A stretch of 64,000 bases of DNA. Source: Bin55 sp965205965. Its GTDB lineage: Bacteria > Pseudomonadota > Gammaproteobacteria > Pseudomonadales > Azotimanducaceae. The stretch covers positions 310,001 to 374,000 of the forward strand of contig CBDBHT010000006.1 in NCBI GenBank assembly GCA_965205965.1, in the 5' to 3' direction. Below are positions 44,591 to 54,306 of the stretch, in pieces (position 1 is the stretch's first letter; every line of letters starts with the position of its first letter). The notes under the pieces were generated by a model. That model saw nothing but the letters and a program-made list of their open reading frames with translations, did no database searches and was not told the origin of the DNA. Position numbers and translations under genes: made by a program.

Positions 44591-45664
44591 CTAGGCTGAC
44601 GAAGTCTCTGGGTCGCATTCTATATACCTACGAGTGACACCAGCTCCTATTCTGCAGAGAATTTCGTAACTGATCGTTCCTGCTTTGATCGCAAAATCGT
44701 CCAAGCTTGTTTCGTATCCGAAAAGTTCTACGAAATCACCAACATGAAGTTCATCAACGTCCGTTGCATCAATTTGTACTAGGTCCATAGATACCCGCCC
44801 TACGATTGGCAGTCGTTTCCCATGGAAGGTAAATGATCCCCGATCTGATAACGACCGAAATAGTCCGTCTGCGTAACCAATTGAAACAGTGGCAATTCTA
44901 GTTTTCCGGTCGACTATTCCTACGGCACCGTAACCAATAGGCGTTCCCGGTTTCACGGTCCGCAGTGCAAGGACTTGCGCTTCGCATGAAGCTACCGTTC
45001 GCATTGGGTTTTCTTGGTTGACGAACGGATTGCCTCCGTAAAGTCCAATTCCAGGCCGCGTAATGTCGCCTTGATATGGCAGACCGTTCAATGTACCAGC
45101 GGAGTTTCCCATACTGGTCTTGGCAGTGGGAAATCGTTGTTGTGCGGTTTTAAATCGTTGTACCTGTTTTTTATTGAGCCAATGCGAAGGTTCATCAGCG
45201 CAAGCTAAATGCGTGATCAACAGTTCCACGGGAAAGTCATCAAGGCGAGGGTCCTTGATTTCTTCAACTGAAAGGCCAAGGCGATGCATGCCCGTATCAA
45301 CATGCAGTGAAGCAGTCACGTCGCTATTTTGTGTCCATAGTTCCACTTGATCCATGGAGTTAATCACAGCAACAATGTTGTTCTCTGATAACAAACGGCA
45401 GTCGTCGCTGCTGAGCGGACCTGACAATGCATAAATAACCACATTGGCACCGACGGAATTGCGCAAATCTATTGCTTCCTGGCACGTTGTGACGAAAAAA
45501 TGTTTGCATCCAACTTCGACCAGCTCGGCTGCGATTCGCGACATACCCATTCCATACGCATCCGCCTTTAGCACTGCACCCGCTTCACCATGCGAGGTTG
45601 CGACAAATAATTGGTAATTAAAACGTAACGCACCAAGGTCAATTTTCAGAATAGCTGGTTCCAT
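44591..45664 (-). CDS. alr: Alanine racemase
   Basis: A 357-residue PLP-dependent alanine racemase that supplies D-alanine for peptidoglycan. Recognised by the N-terminal ILKIDLGALRFNYQLF, the PLP-lysine segment VLKADAYGMG, VDTGMHRLGLS, ITRPGIGLYGGNPF, and the second-subunit catalytic tyrosine in VSIGYADGLFR followed by GRVSMDLVQID. Full length, intact, starting at ATG 45664. Downstream it faces the end of rlmB across the MITE-3 region. In E. coli alr is elsewhere, near dnaB, itself not far from the rlmB region in some gammaproteobacteria. Confidence 0.95.
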   Translation of the reverse strand: MEPAILKIDLGALRFNYQLFVATSHGEAGAVLKADAYGMGMSRIAAELVEVGCKHFFVTTCQEAIDLRNSVGANVVIYALSGPLSSDDCRLLSENNIVAVINSMDQVELWTQNSDVTASLHVDTGMHRLGLSVEEIKDPRLDDFPVELLITHLACADEPSHWLNKKQVQRFKTAQQRFPTAKTSMGNSAGTLNGLPYQGDITRPGIGLYGGNPFVNQENPMRTVASCEAQVLALRTVKPGTPIGYGAVGIVDRKTRIATVSIGYADGLFRSLSDRGSFTFHGKRLPIVGRVSMDLVQIDATDVDELHVGDFVELFGYETSLDDFAIKAGTISYEILCRIGAGVTRRYIECDPETSSA

Positions 45665-46520
45665 TTATTTGAGAACTGGGTCAAATGGTGACGATATTAG
45701 AAGCGGTCTCAAAAATATCCAATAAGCAGTTAAGGTGCCTCTGGACAGCATGTTGGTCAAGGTGTATCAGACGGCACGGGGGCGTAGAAGACTCACGGCC
45801 AGTAGGGTCATCGGGAAGTTCCCGAGTCCCCCTGGGTGACGAAGGTTCGCATGATTGCGTAAGATGATCGGTATGCACTGGCGTTCTCGCGACCGGGTGG
45901 CGAGGCGGGCGATGCACCGTGGGATCGCAAACTGTTGTCGAAGATGCGGATATCCGCTGCGCACCTAGTCATGGACCGCACTTGTGAGGACGACGAGATG
46001 TAGAATCTGATTGAAAACAATGGGCATCAAGCCCGCAGCTCCGTCCAAACGCTAGTACAGGAGACCATAGTACAGCGACGCCCAGCATTACGGGAAACAC
46101 AACGAGATAGAACATCCGTTCCGCCGACTGAAGGGATGTCGGCGGATATTCGCGAGATACAACAGGTGGGAGGCCGTTTTCACGTATATCATCATATTGT
46201 CCGCCGGGCGTCAGTAAAAAGCATCAGACGTTTGCTGCTGATCACTTTATTGCGATGTATAGCGTATCAAACGGTACTAGCTCAAGCAGGCCGTGTTATG
46301 GTGGAATACCGTATAGAAAATGGCTTTAGGCGTTAGGTGTGTTCATGGTGACGCCATCGGTCATGCGTTAGTGGGTACTACCGCAACTACGGCATTCTGG
46401 CCCAACGATACCTAGGCGTGACGGCAGATTTTACAATTGCCCTTTTAATCTTGCAGGTGAAACCGACACTGTTTCTACAACAACGGCATGTTGCTGTTGT
46501 AATGTATAGACTGACCGATC
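45665..46520. other. Gene-free stretch with an IS5 remnant
   Basis: No intact gene between alr and the M14 peptidase. The middle (about 45860-46225) is a decayed IS5-type transposase; the last 290 bases should hold the peptidase promoter, though no boxes can be assigned confidently. Confidence 0.5.
45860..46225 (+). pseudogene. IS5-family transposase, C-terminal remnant
   Basis: With stops and shifts, the plus strand reads TMGIKPAAPSKR and then NEIEHPFRRLKGCRRIFARY followed by NRWEAVFTYIIILSAG. This is the C-terminal R-N-x-I-E-x-x-F-x-R-L-K-x-x-R-R-I-x-x-R-Y block of IS5-type transposases, including the catalytic Glu. No other part survives clearly. Confidence 0.65.
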
Positions 46521-49172
46521 ATGGCGGATAAAACTCAATACAAAAAATTGTGGTTTACGCTTGCGAGTGTCGTATCAGCTTGGACGTGCTTGTCTGCATG
46601 GAGTACTGATGTCAGTACTTTTTGTGAAACAGGGAGGTACGTACTTGCAGGCAACTACGATGGTGCTCGTCTGGGAAAGTGTGAGGTTGTGAGCCCAACC
46701 GAGGTTCGGCTACTCATACAACCGGAAGACGTCCCTCCGATTAATCCAAGTCCTTGGTACAGTTTCCACGTTCGTGCTTCTAGTAGTACTTCTGCAAATG
46801 AAGCCCTGGTTGTGACGTTGCACTACGAAACGTACGAGCATCGATATGTGCCAAAAGTCAGTAGAGATGGGATAACGTGGAGTACTTTACCTGAATCCGA
46901 AACTTTTATTGGTGAAGATGGCTCAGCGAAACTCATCGTAAAACCTGACGAGGAAGGTTTTTTTGTATCAGGGCAAGAAATCTTAAACAATGCGTCGTAC
47001 GATGAGTGGGTAAGTACTCTTGTTGCAAACTGGCACGGTGCCGCCGTCTTGACGATTGGATATTCCGTTGCCCGCCGTCCGGTAACGGCGATCACGACCA
47101 ATAGCGACGCTAATAAGTGGATACTGTTACTCGGACGTCAACATCCGCCGGAAGTGAGCGGTGCAATAGCCATGCGTCACTTCGTAGACCGATTAGCGGA
47201 GGTTTGGCGGCAATCTTGTTCGATCAATCAAAAAGAGTGTGCTTTTTTCCGTAATCACAACTTTGTAATTGTTCCCAATCTCAATCCGGATGGCGTCTCA
47301 CTCGGACATTGGCGACATGGATTGGGATCGGTTGATCTAAATCGCGATTGGGGGCCATTTACACAACCCGAAACTAGTGCCGTCATTGCGTTAGTGGACC
47401 ATCTCGTGTCAAGTGGAAAACATTTACGCGTAATGCTAGATTTCCACTCTACGCACAACAACGTGTTGTATACGCAAACCGACGAAGATCTGACTGACCC
47501 GCTAAACTTTGCCAGTTCGTGGATTGCTACGGCAATGGGCATTAATCCCGTAGCAGCGGGGTTTACGCGTGAGTCGCGCGAAGTTTCGGAGCAAGCGACG
47601 GCGAAAAATTACTTCTTCAGGCGATTCGGCGTCCCATCAATAACCTACGAATTGGCGGATGAGGCCGATCGTTGGTTTATTCGAGATTCATCCCGTGCCT
47701 TTGCTGACGCACTGATAGCTGAACTTGATGAGGAAGATGGTGCAACTCTGACGAATGAGTTTGTTCCATGTGAAGATTTTTTCTGCTTCTTAGTTGAAGC
47801 GAATAGGGCCTCACTAGTAGTACTCGCTGAGGAAAATCTGCTAAATCGAGATACAACGGCGACAATTGCTCGAGCGTTGCGACAGGCAATCGACGAGCAA
47901 GAACTTGCCGGTTCTGCAAGGCCAACAAACTATCTTGATTTGGAAGCGCGGCTGATTCAATTGGGTGGGCCAGAAGCGACGAACATTCATATCGGTCGTC
48001 CGAGACAGGACCTGCATGGTGTCGTGCGCAGAATGCTGATACGGGAACGCTGGCTTCGAGTTGCCGAGAGTATGCTTGAAGCGAGGAGAAGGTTCATTCA
48101 ACGAGCGGAGGAGGAAGCAAAAACGGTTATTCCGGCATTTACGCATGGAGTGCCATCACAACCGACGACGTACGGTCATCAATTGCTTGCGTTCTCTGCG
48201 GCACTTAGCCACGATATTGCTCGACTGCGCGAAGGATACAATCGAGTCAATCGTAGTCCTTTCGGGTCGGCGGCTGGCAATACGTCGAAATTTCTGATCA
48301 ATCGTCACCGACTTGCTGGCTTGCTTGGATTCCAAGGACCAATTGAAAACGCTTACGGTGCTAACTTTGTGGCTTCCGTCGACATGCGAATGGAACTTGC
48401 AAGTATTCTCAAGCTTTCTGCCACGACGATCACGCAATACGTAGAGAACGTACATTCGCAGCAACGCGATCCCATGCCTTGGATATACCTGGCAGAATCG
48501 AAAACCAGTGGCAGCAGCGTGCCACAGAAACGAAGTCCAAGACCGCTGGATCGCTTGAGAACCCGCGCGACGGAAGTGATCGGCTCAGCGGATACGATCT
48601 CTCTGCTCGCTCACAACGTTGATTCGGGCATGCATGACTATCGGTTGGTATCACCGGTACTAGACCTCGTAGATCTTAGTCTGAACATGCACGAACGGTA
48701 CGCTGCGCTTGTGGCGTTTGTTGTGGTTGATTCAGAGCGTGCCCGTGCTGCGATCGACGAGAGTTTTGCTACTACAACCGAAATTTGTGATACCTTATTT
48801 CGTGAGTACGATGTTCCTTTTCGAACGGCGCATGGTTACGTCTCGGCACTGATCAAACTGGCAAGAGACAGCGATCGACATATTATCGATCTTTCTAATC
48901 AAGAATTACGGTCTGTTTACGTAAAGTTGACTGGTACAAAACTGCCTATTTCCGTTGACTCAATTCATCAATCCTTAAACGCGTCACAATTTGTAATGAA
49001 GCGCGTTGGCTTTGGAAGCCCGCAGCCTGACGAGATAGATAAAGCCGTTCAATCTCATCGTGAGTCTCTAATCGAAGACACGCGTTGGCTTGAGATGCAG
49101 AAAGCAGCACAAAACGACGCACGATGGAAACTCGATAAAGTTTTTGCGGAACTGAAAGTTCCCTTCGAGTGA
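46521..49172 (+). CDS. Secreted M14-family zinc metallopeptidase, long form
   Basis: An 883-residue protein with an N-terminal signal or anchor segment (LWFTLASVVSAWTCLSAWST). It then has a beta-sandwich-like domain (about 40-190) resembling the N-domain of cytosolic-carboxypeptidase-type M14 enzymes (FCETGRYVLAGNYDGARLGK), and an M14 catalytic domain. Zinc ligands are seen in GRQHPPEVSG (H208, E211) and LDFHSTHNN; the substrate Arg/Asn region is VDLNRDWGPF and the catalytic Glu is in SITYELADEAD. About 450 C-terminal residues form a helical region I do not recognise. It would remove residues from peptide C-termini in the periplasm or outside. It lies 98 bases before a TonB-dependent receptor on the same strand. 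Confidence 0.88.
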   Translation: MADKTQYKKLWFTLASVVSAWTCLSAWSTDVSTFCETGRYVLAGNYDGARLGKCEVVSPTEVRLLIQPEDVPPINPSPWYSFHVRASSSTSANEALVVTLHYETYEHRYVPKVSRDGITWSTLPESETFIGEDGSAKLIVKPDEEGFFVSGQEILNNASYDEWVSTLVANWHGAAVLTIGYSVARRPVTAITTNSDANKWILLLGRQHPPEVSGAIAMRHFVDRLAEVWRQSCSINQKECAFFRNHNFVIVPNLNPDGVSLGHWRHGLGSVDLNRDWGPFTQPETSAVIALVDHLVSSGKHLRVMLDFHSTHNNVLYTQTDEDLTDPLNFASSWIATAMGINPVAAGFTRESREVSEQATAKNYFFRRFGVPSITYELADEADRWFIRDSSRAFADALIAELDEEDGATLTNEFVPCEDFFCFLVEANRASLVVLAEENLLNRDTTATIARALRQAIDEQELAGSARPTNYLDLEARLIQLGGPEATNIHIGRPRQDLHGVVRRMLIRERWLRVAESMLEARRRFIQRAEEEAKTVIPAFTHGVPSQPTTYGHQLLAFSAALSHDIARLREGYNRVNRSPFGSAAGNTSKFLINRHRLAGLLGFQGPIENAYGANFVASVDMRMELASILKLSATTITQYVENVHSQQRDPMPWIYLAESKTSGSSVPQKRSPRPLDRLRTRATEVIGSADTISLLAHNVDSGMHDYRLVSPVLDLVDLSLNMHERYAALVAFVVVDSERARAAIDESFATTTEICDTLFREYDVPFRTAHGYVSALIKLARDSDRHIIDLSNQELRSVYVKLTGTKLPISVDSIHQSLNASQFVMKRVGFGSPQPDEIDKAVQSHRESLIEDTRWLEMQKAAQNDARWKLDKVFAELKVPFE

Positions 49173-49270
49173 CGCATTAACTTATTTGCAACGGAAGTCC
49201 ACGCGGGAACTGGTCATTATTCTATTGTCAACACGTAACAATGTGTATTACGCGAATCTAGGAGAGTCCT

Positions 49271-52267
49271 TTGAATATACATCGCAAACAGCATGCAATT
49301 CGAACACTGAAAGCTGCAATGGCGGTTGGGCTGGCTAGTACGAGTTACGCACAAGACACGGATCCGGAACAGGCTGAGGCGGAAGAGGCCATTGAGGAAA
49401 TTATCGTTGTAGGTAGCCAGATTCGAGGAGCCGATATCAGCGGTAACTTACCGGTAACGGTTATTGATGCGGAGGATATAGAAGCACTAGGCGCGTCATC
49501 TGGCGATGAACTGTTTGAGATGTTGCCGGAACAGGGACAGAATTTCTTTAACGAAGAGGAAAACATTAGTGGTGGTGTGAACTCGGCTCGTGGCGATGTA
49601 GGTGCCTTCAATCTTCGTAATTTGGGTACGGGCAATACCTTGGTGCTACTTAACGGTCGTCGTTTAGTGAATGCAGCTAGCTACCAGACGGAAGAAGTGG
49701 GGGGGAGTTTTGTTCCGGTAAATACCGTGAATTCGAATACCATCCCCGTGTTCGGTTTGAAACGCATCGAACTTTTGAAGGACGGGGCGTCGGCTATATA
49801 CGGGGCGGATGCCGTAGCTGGTGTCGTGAATACGGTGTTGGAGAGCGACCTTGAAGGCTTAATGCTTCGAGGTCAATTTGGTAGCTATAGCAACATTTCT
49901 CGAAACACGCGAGCAATCAATATCGAATGGGGCGCACTCTTCAATGAGGGTCGCACTAACGTCAGCATGCTCATTGAGACCTACGATAGAGGGCGAGTGA
50001 GTTCACATGAGGATGAGCGCTGGGCAGACAGCGATTTTCGGCGGCTAGTTCCGGAGAACTCCCCATGGAGTGATTCTCTCGCGTTCCGAAACAATAGCGC
50101 GAATTCTCTCTATGGACAGTTTGATGTTATTTCGAGCGTACGCGATATGGGATTAAGCGGTGAGTTCACTGATAGTTCGGGTGAATTTGAAGTTTATCCG
50201 GCCGGTGATAGCAGATGCCAATGGGAAATTAACGAATTTACGTGCGGTGCCGTTGATGGCCAAGGTACATATCGATACAACCTTAATGAGGTTCGTGATC
50301 TGTCTTCGGACTTAATGCGGAAAAGCGTCTTTCTCTACGTCAACCACGCTTTTGACAATGGCATGGAGCTATTTTCCGAGTGGCTGCACTACTCTTCGGG
50401 TTCTGAAATTTCGCGCCATCCTTCTACGCCATTTTCAAGCGTGAAACTTCGCGTTGCAGCGGAAAATTACTACAACCCGTTTGGACGGTGCGGTTCTCCC
50501 AACCGTCTTCCTGAGGAATTGATTCCGGACGTACCGTGCTCAGGTTTGACTCTTGAGATCGATAACTACCGATTTGCCGAGGTGCCTCGGATTGTGCAGA
50601 ACGACGGTACGGTGGGGCGCATGCTTGTTGGGTTGCGGGGTTCATTGGGTGATTGGGATTGGGAGTCTGCAATCCTGAAGTCCGAAGCGAAACGCAAGGA
50701 CCTGACGAGGAATCGAGTATCCAATATCCTTATCGTTGAGGCACTTTCTGACCCAACCGAGGCCGCCTACAACCCTTTCAGCGGGGGGGTTAACAGCAAC
50801 ATCGAGAGAGCGTTGGTCGACGTTGTGCGGCAAAACCAAATGGGGCTGTATCTATGGGACGCTAGACTATCCACTATAAATCTTTACAACCTGCCTGCAG
50901 GCCCCATGGGTGCGGTTATCGGATTAGAGGTCCGGAGAGAGGAATTTAGAGATGATCGTGACGATCGTCTCGATGGGACTATTATCTTTACTGATTTTCA
51001 AGGAAATACATATCCTTTCGTGAGTGACGTTGTTAATTCGAGCCCGACACCGGATGGCAGCGGTGCCCGTACCGTACGTTCTTTGTTTGCTGAACTGTAT
51101 ACGCCAATTATTTCGAGAGTTGACGCTCAAGTGGCGGCACGTTATGAGTCATTTTCGGATGTTGAAAATCCGTTGGTAGGGAAATTTGCAATCGGCTGGC
51201 GCGCTCACGATAAGATTCAATTGCGTGCATCATGGTCCGAAGCATTTCGTGCACCTAATCTCGTAACGATTAACGAGGAAATTGTTGCTCGTCAGAACAC
51301 CCGTAGCGATTACGTTTGCGTGTACGCGGCTGAGCGAGGTGGCGATCCAGACCAGGACGTACTAGATTGCGTAAATTCGATTCAGCGCATCGCGCGGGGT
51401 AGTGCACTTTTAAAGTCTGAACGCTCAACCAATTACTCCTTGGGGACGGTAGTGGATGCTTGGGAAGATTTGACTTTTACTCTTGATTATTGGTCAATCG
51501 AGAAAAAAGACACTATAGGGTTGTTTGGTGAAGAGAATCACACCGTTTACGATCTACTATTGCGGCTGAATCATGGATCCGAAAATTGTGCCGCTGCGAA
51601 CGGCAATCCTGCTATCGTTCGAAGCTCTGATATCGATTCGGATGTTGCCGAGATTTATCGAGCAGCTGGGTTGTGTCCCGTAGGCGACTTAGAGGTTGTC
51701 AGCGATCTATATGCCAACCTGGATACAAGGACTACCCGAGGATTGGACTTTGGTATTCATTGGGAAACTCAAACCGACTTTGGGAGGTTTAAAGTTCGGC
51801 TGCTCAGTACGTTTCTGCAAACTTTCGAACAAGAGCCAGGTGGCGTAGCTGCGGAGTTGGTAGCTGCGAAGGATGCTGGAATGCTACCAGCTAGTATTCC
51901 CGTTGCTGGCTTTGCTGATCTGATTGGAAGGGACGGCAACCAAGACGTAAAACAGACGTTGCTTGTCACTTGGCGACATAAACACATGGGAGCGTCCCTT
52001 TCCGGAACATACTTGGGAGATTTCTATCAGAACTCGCTGACTTTGGATGACGGTACTCGCTATTGGGTAGGTACGATGCGGGCATGGAATGCTAGTTCCG
52101 ACTATCGTTTTGATTTGAATGAAGGTGAGCTAAGGCTTCGTGCAAGTATTCGAAATCTTTTCAACGAGCGAGCACCGCTTGCTGACCGGTACTTTGGTTT
52201 CCTTTCTGATGCTCATCGTGACTATGGGCGAAGTTTTTACTTGGAAGCGCGATTTGTCGTTGATTAA
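49271..52267 (+). CDS. TonB-dependent outer membrane receptor
   Basis: A 998-residue TonB-dependent transporter. The TTG start at 49271 is preceded by AGGAGAG; a signal peptide ends near TSYAQD. A TonB-box-like EEIIVVGSQIRG follows, then the plug domain with VTVIDAEDIEALGASSGDEL, FNLRNLGTGNTLVLLNGRRL, and KRIELLKDGASAIYGADAVA with GVVNTV. The barrel ends in the aromatic C-terminal signature (YGRSFYLEARFVVD). The layout resembles receptors of the sphingomonad and shewanella type that import peptides or glycans; ferric siderophore uptake cannot be excluded. The adjacent secreted M14 peptidase suggests a peptide substrate, by inference. Confidence 0.94.
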   Translation: MNIHRKQHAIRTLKAAMAVGLASTSYAQDTDPEQAEAEEAIEEIIVVGSQIRGADISGNLPVTVIDAEDIEALGASSGDELFEMLPEQGQNFFNEEENISGGVNSARGDVGAFNLRNLGTGNTLVLLNGRRLVNAASYQTEEVGGSFVPVNTVNSNTIPVFGLKRIELLKDGASAIYGADAVAGVVNTVLESDLEGLMLRGQFGSYSNISRNTRAINIEWGALFNEGRTNVSMLIETYDRGRVSSHEDERWADSDFRRLVPENSPWSDSLAFRNNSANSLYGQFDVISSVRDMGLSGEFTDSSGEFEVYPAGDSRCQWEINEFTCGAVDGQGTYRYNLNEVRDLSSDLMRKSVFLYVNHAFDNGMELFSEWLHYSSGSEISRHPSTPFSSVKLRVAAENYYNPFGRCGSPNRLPEELIPDVPCSGLTLEIDNYRFAEVPRIVQNDGTVGRMLVGLRGSLGDWDWESAILKSEAKRKDLTRNRVSNILIVEALSDPTEAAYNPFSGGVNSNIERALVDVVRQNQMGLYLWDARLSTINLYNLPAGPMGAVIGLEVRREEFRDDRDDRLDGTIIFTDFQGNTYPFVSDVVNSSPTPDGSGARTVRSLFAELYTPIISRVDAQVAARYESFSDVENPLVGKFAIGWRAHDKIQLRASWSEAFRAPNLVTINEEIVARQNTRSDYVCVYAAERGGDPDQDVLDCVNSIQRIARGSALLKSERSTNYSLGTVVDAWEDLTFTLDYWSIEKKDTIGLFGEENHTVYDLLLRLNHGSENCAAANGNPAIVRSSDIDSDVAEIYRAAGLCPVGDLEVVSDLYANLDTRTTRGLDFGIHWETQTDFGRFKVRLLSTFLQTFEQEPGGVAAELVAAKDAGMLPASIPVAGFADLIGRDGNQDVKQTLLVTWRHKHMGASLSGTYLGDFYQNSLTLDDGTRYWVGTMRAWNASSDYRFDLNEGELRLRASIRNLFNERAPLADRYFGFLSDAHRDYGRSFYLEARFVVD

Positions 52268-52559
52268 CGAAATGATTTAACCATCGCATAGTTTTTGTGC
52301 GTGGTCCGTGTAACCGATTCCCGTTCACGCGTGAGATTTGTCGTTCATTCAACTGCGAATGATAGTGGATGCTTTAAACGGAACTGCCATGACGGGTTTT
52401 GATATAAGTCCAGTAATTCCAAAGGTTAGCGAGATGGACACTTCTATTTACTGCTGTTTTGACGAATCATCCCCTATAGTAAGTATATGATTTTTAAGAA
52501 TTATCTATTTCAGATAAGAGCAAACCTGTAGGTTAATAGAGGTTTCCAGATTCAAGGTG
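52268..52559. other. Gene-free stretch holding MITE-1 copy 3
   Basis: No coding frame of note between the receptor gene and the IS1634 remnant. It holds the MITE at 52436-52547. No clear intrinsic terminator follows the receptor gene. Confidence 0.45.
52436..52547. mobile_element. MITE-1 copy 3 (112 bp)
   Basis: Inverted repeats GGACACTTCTATTTAC at the left and the complement of GGAAACCTCTATTAACC at the right. Flanked by a perfect 4-bp direct repeat AGAT (52432-52435 and 52548-52551). Opposite orientation to copies 1 and 2, judged from the TGCTGTTTTGACGAATCAT core. Confidence 0.9.
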
Positions 52560-52615
52560 GACTCACACTGGGAACACCTTGTCGGGACCAAGGTTGAGCG
52601 GTTTGAACGCCTTGT

Positions 52616-52718
52616 GCTGAAGGTTCGTTGATTTTGCGACCACGCTGAACGACGGGGGCTCGGCACTGCTGATGATGCTGGGCTGAAGGTTCGTTGATTT
52701 TGCGACCACGCTGAACGA
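52616..52718. repeat. 37-bp direct repeats within the IS1634 remnant
   Basis: Two identical 37-bp units (52616-52652 and 52682-52718) separated by 29 bases. They encode the same peptide (SFSVVAKSTNLQ) in the transposase frame and arise from a 66-bp duplication of 22 codons, so this is not a CRISPR despite the similar spacing. Confidence 0.8.
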
Positions 52719-53022
52719 GTGATCCGGACCCGTAGCCAAGCTCACGCGATTGAGGGTGCAAGGTCAGCCAACAAAGTGGTCATGGGCAAGTCATCGAAGT
52801 GGGGTTCCCATCTAGTTTCTGGCGCGTTGGGAGGTGCCCGTTTTCTGGACGGGAGAGGTGTGTTCCGCGCGAATGCGCTTGGGTTCACCGTCCTCGAACA
52901 GCAGCAGTGCCAGTTTCCAGCGCAGGTGCCATTCGACATGATAGACGAGGGTGCAAAGGAAGATATGGGTGCCGCGCATGATCGCTATCGTAAACGTACA
53001 TCGGGCGGATCTCGAGGCAGCT

Positions 53023-53132
53023 GGGAACCTCTATGTATTGCTATTTTGATGAAGCATGCCTATATAAGTATTTGATTTTTAATAAGTATCTCTTGCAGAT
53101 CATAACAAGTCTGCAGGTTAATAGAGGTGTCC
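53023..53132. mobile_element. MITE-1 copy 4 (110 bp)
   Basis: Inverted repeats GGGAACCTCTATGTA at the left and the complement of GGACACCTCTATTAACC at the right. Flanks AGCT and ATCT agree at three of four bases. Same orientation as copy 3, 475 bases away, and inserted in the IS1634-like transposase. Confidence 0.85.
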
Positions 53133-53150
53133 ATCTTTGAGAAGGTGCAC

Positions 53151-53444
53151 CGACGTCCCACCCCGTTGTTGCGAGGGTGTCGAGGAATTTATACGTTACG
53201 AGAGGCTGTTTCCTTTTGAAGACCTAGTAGGGCGTCATTTTTGCTGGCGACAATTTTGGAGGCCTAGCACGAGGTTCAGGGCATTGAGTTTCTCGTCGAT
53301 ACTGTTCGATGGACATCATCCTGCATAGATATCCAATTATACGGATGTTTCCGTTTGGCAGACGCAAGACAACGCAATAAAGCAGCATTGTCCACGGTCC
53401 TTCCATGAGCATGTGCAGATTTCTTGAGGTTGTAGAGCAGCACC
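53151..53444. other. Gene-free stretch
   Basis: No recognisable gene. A minus-strand frame of 62 codons (53224-53412, containing MLLYCVVLRLPNGNIRIIGY) is open but matches nothing I know and has no clear ribosome-binding site. Confidence 0.3.
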
Positions 53445-53861
53445 CTATATCCTGAGCTGTTCGCGCGTTTTTTCGTCCTTTAACAGGCGGATTCCAGTAC
53501 CGCCGAATAACAGCACACCTATAGTATCAATGTATGTCCATAGTTGTTCATCTACTTCTTTGCCCAACACATGTCCTAAATAATTCCTCGTGTACCAAAG
53601 CAGGTACACGACCATGAGAAGGATTAGTGCGCGAGATAAAATCCAATCCAGCGGAGAATCTTCGCGTTTGTTGTAGCGGGCATATTGAATGTTGACAACA
53701 AATGCAATGAATAAGGCAGCCCATGCTAGGAGGTCTACACATGCCCAAAAGATGTCGGCATCGTACATGGTTGGATATAGCGGTATTAAAGACCAATGTG
53801 CACCGATGACAATGGCAACCAATGTGAGGTATACACCTGCAATTTTTATCAAAATATCCAT
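53445..53861 (-). CDS. Hypothetical membrane protein
   Basis: A 138-residue protein with four probable membrane helices (AGVYLTLVAIVIGAHWSLIP, WACVDLLAWAALFIAFVV, LSRALILLMVVYLLWYTRNY and YIDTIGVLLFGGTGIRLL) and charged loops. No family I recognise; host-like composition. It stands alone between transposon remnants. ATG at 53861; upstream GGGGATTC gives only a weak ribosome-binding site. Confidence 0.55.
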   Translation of the reverse strand: MDILIKIAGVYLTLVAIVIGAHWSLIPLYPTMYDADIFWACVDLLAWAALFIAFVVNIQYARYNKREDSPLDWILSRALILLMVVYLLWYTRNYLGHVLGKEVDEQLWTYIDTIGVLLFGGTGIRLLKDEKTREQLRI

Positions 53862-54190
53862 TTGAATCCCCTATTTATTGCCGATTCATAGTTAGTTGGG
53901 TCTTAAGAACATCGTCAATGAGGTGAACTAAGCTCAAATCTAGTGGTTTTCACAAAAGCAATAATATGTAATAGTAGTGATTTGTTGGGTTGTAGTAAAG
54001 TAACCATCCTTAGAGTCGTAACCGAGGGCCGACAGTACAAGGGTCTAACACGGGTGTTCTCAGAAAGCACTGTTTATCTTAGCGGCTGTTGCTTCTTTTA
54101 TCCCAAAAAACTTCCATGTCGTACTGATCGTAGCTTGTCAACCCACGAGCACCATGTCGAATTGACTTCTTTTGTACTTCTACGAATTCT
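53862..54190. other. Gene-free stretch
   Basis: No coding frame with any recognisable feature. Contains only short AT-rich sequence and the left boundary of the IS630 type D remnant. Confidence 0.35.
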
Positions 54191-54306
54191 CCGCTGTTTT
54201 TATTCGCTTCGGTACGGTGTGGTTCTTTCTGTGCGCCGCCGGAGCCGTGCGCGGATCCTGCTGCTGTGCGACGGACGAAGCGGGAGCGGATGGTGGTCTG
54301 CGGGAC

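Larger units (their letters stand above)
52560..53150 (-). pseudogene. IS1634-like transposase, C-terminal remnant
   Basis: The minus strand, with a few stops, reads LEIRPMYVYDSDHAR, then THIFLCTLVYHVEWHLRWKL, ALLLFEDGEPKRIRAEHTSP and near the end NRVSLATGPDHSFSVVAKST and HKAFKPLNLGPDKVFPV. This order is the C-terminal third of IS1634-type transposases. MITE-1 copy 4 is inserted just before LEIRP, in the usual FRSLKTVDLEIRP block. A 66-bp in-frame tandem duplication near the C-terminus gives the repeated SFSVVAKSTNLQ. Confidence 0.75.

Noticed and set aside
46136..46336. 66-codon frame before the M14 peptidase
   Set aside because: It lies out of frame over an IS5 transposase remnant whose correct frame shows the conserved C-terminal block.
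52616..52718. CRISPR-like pair of 37-bp repeats with a 29-bp spacer
   Set aside because: Only two units, no cas genes, and both encode the same in-frame peptide of an IS1634-type transposase C-terminus; it is a 66-bp coding duplication.
52436..53132. MITE copies 3 and 4 as the two ends of one larger element
   Set aside because: They are direct, not inverted, relative to each other, and each has both of its own inverted tips and flanking repeats.
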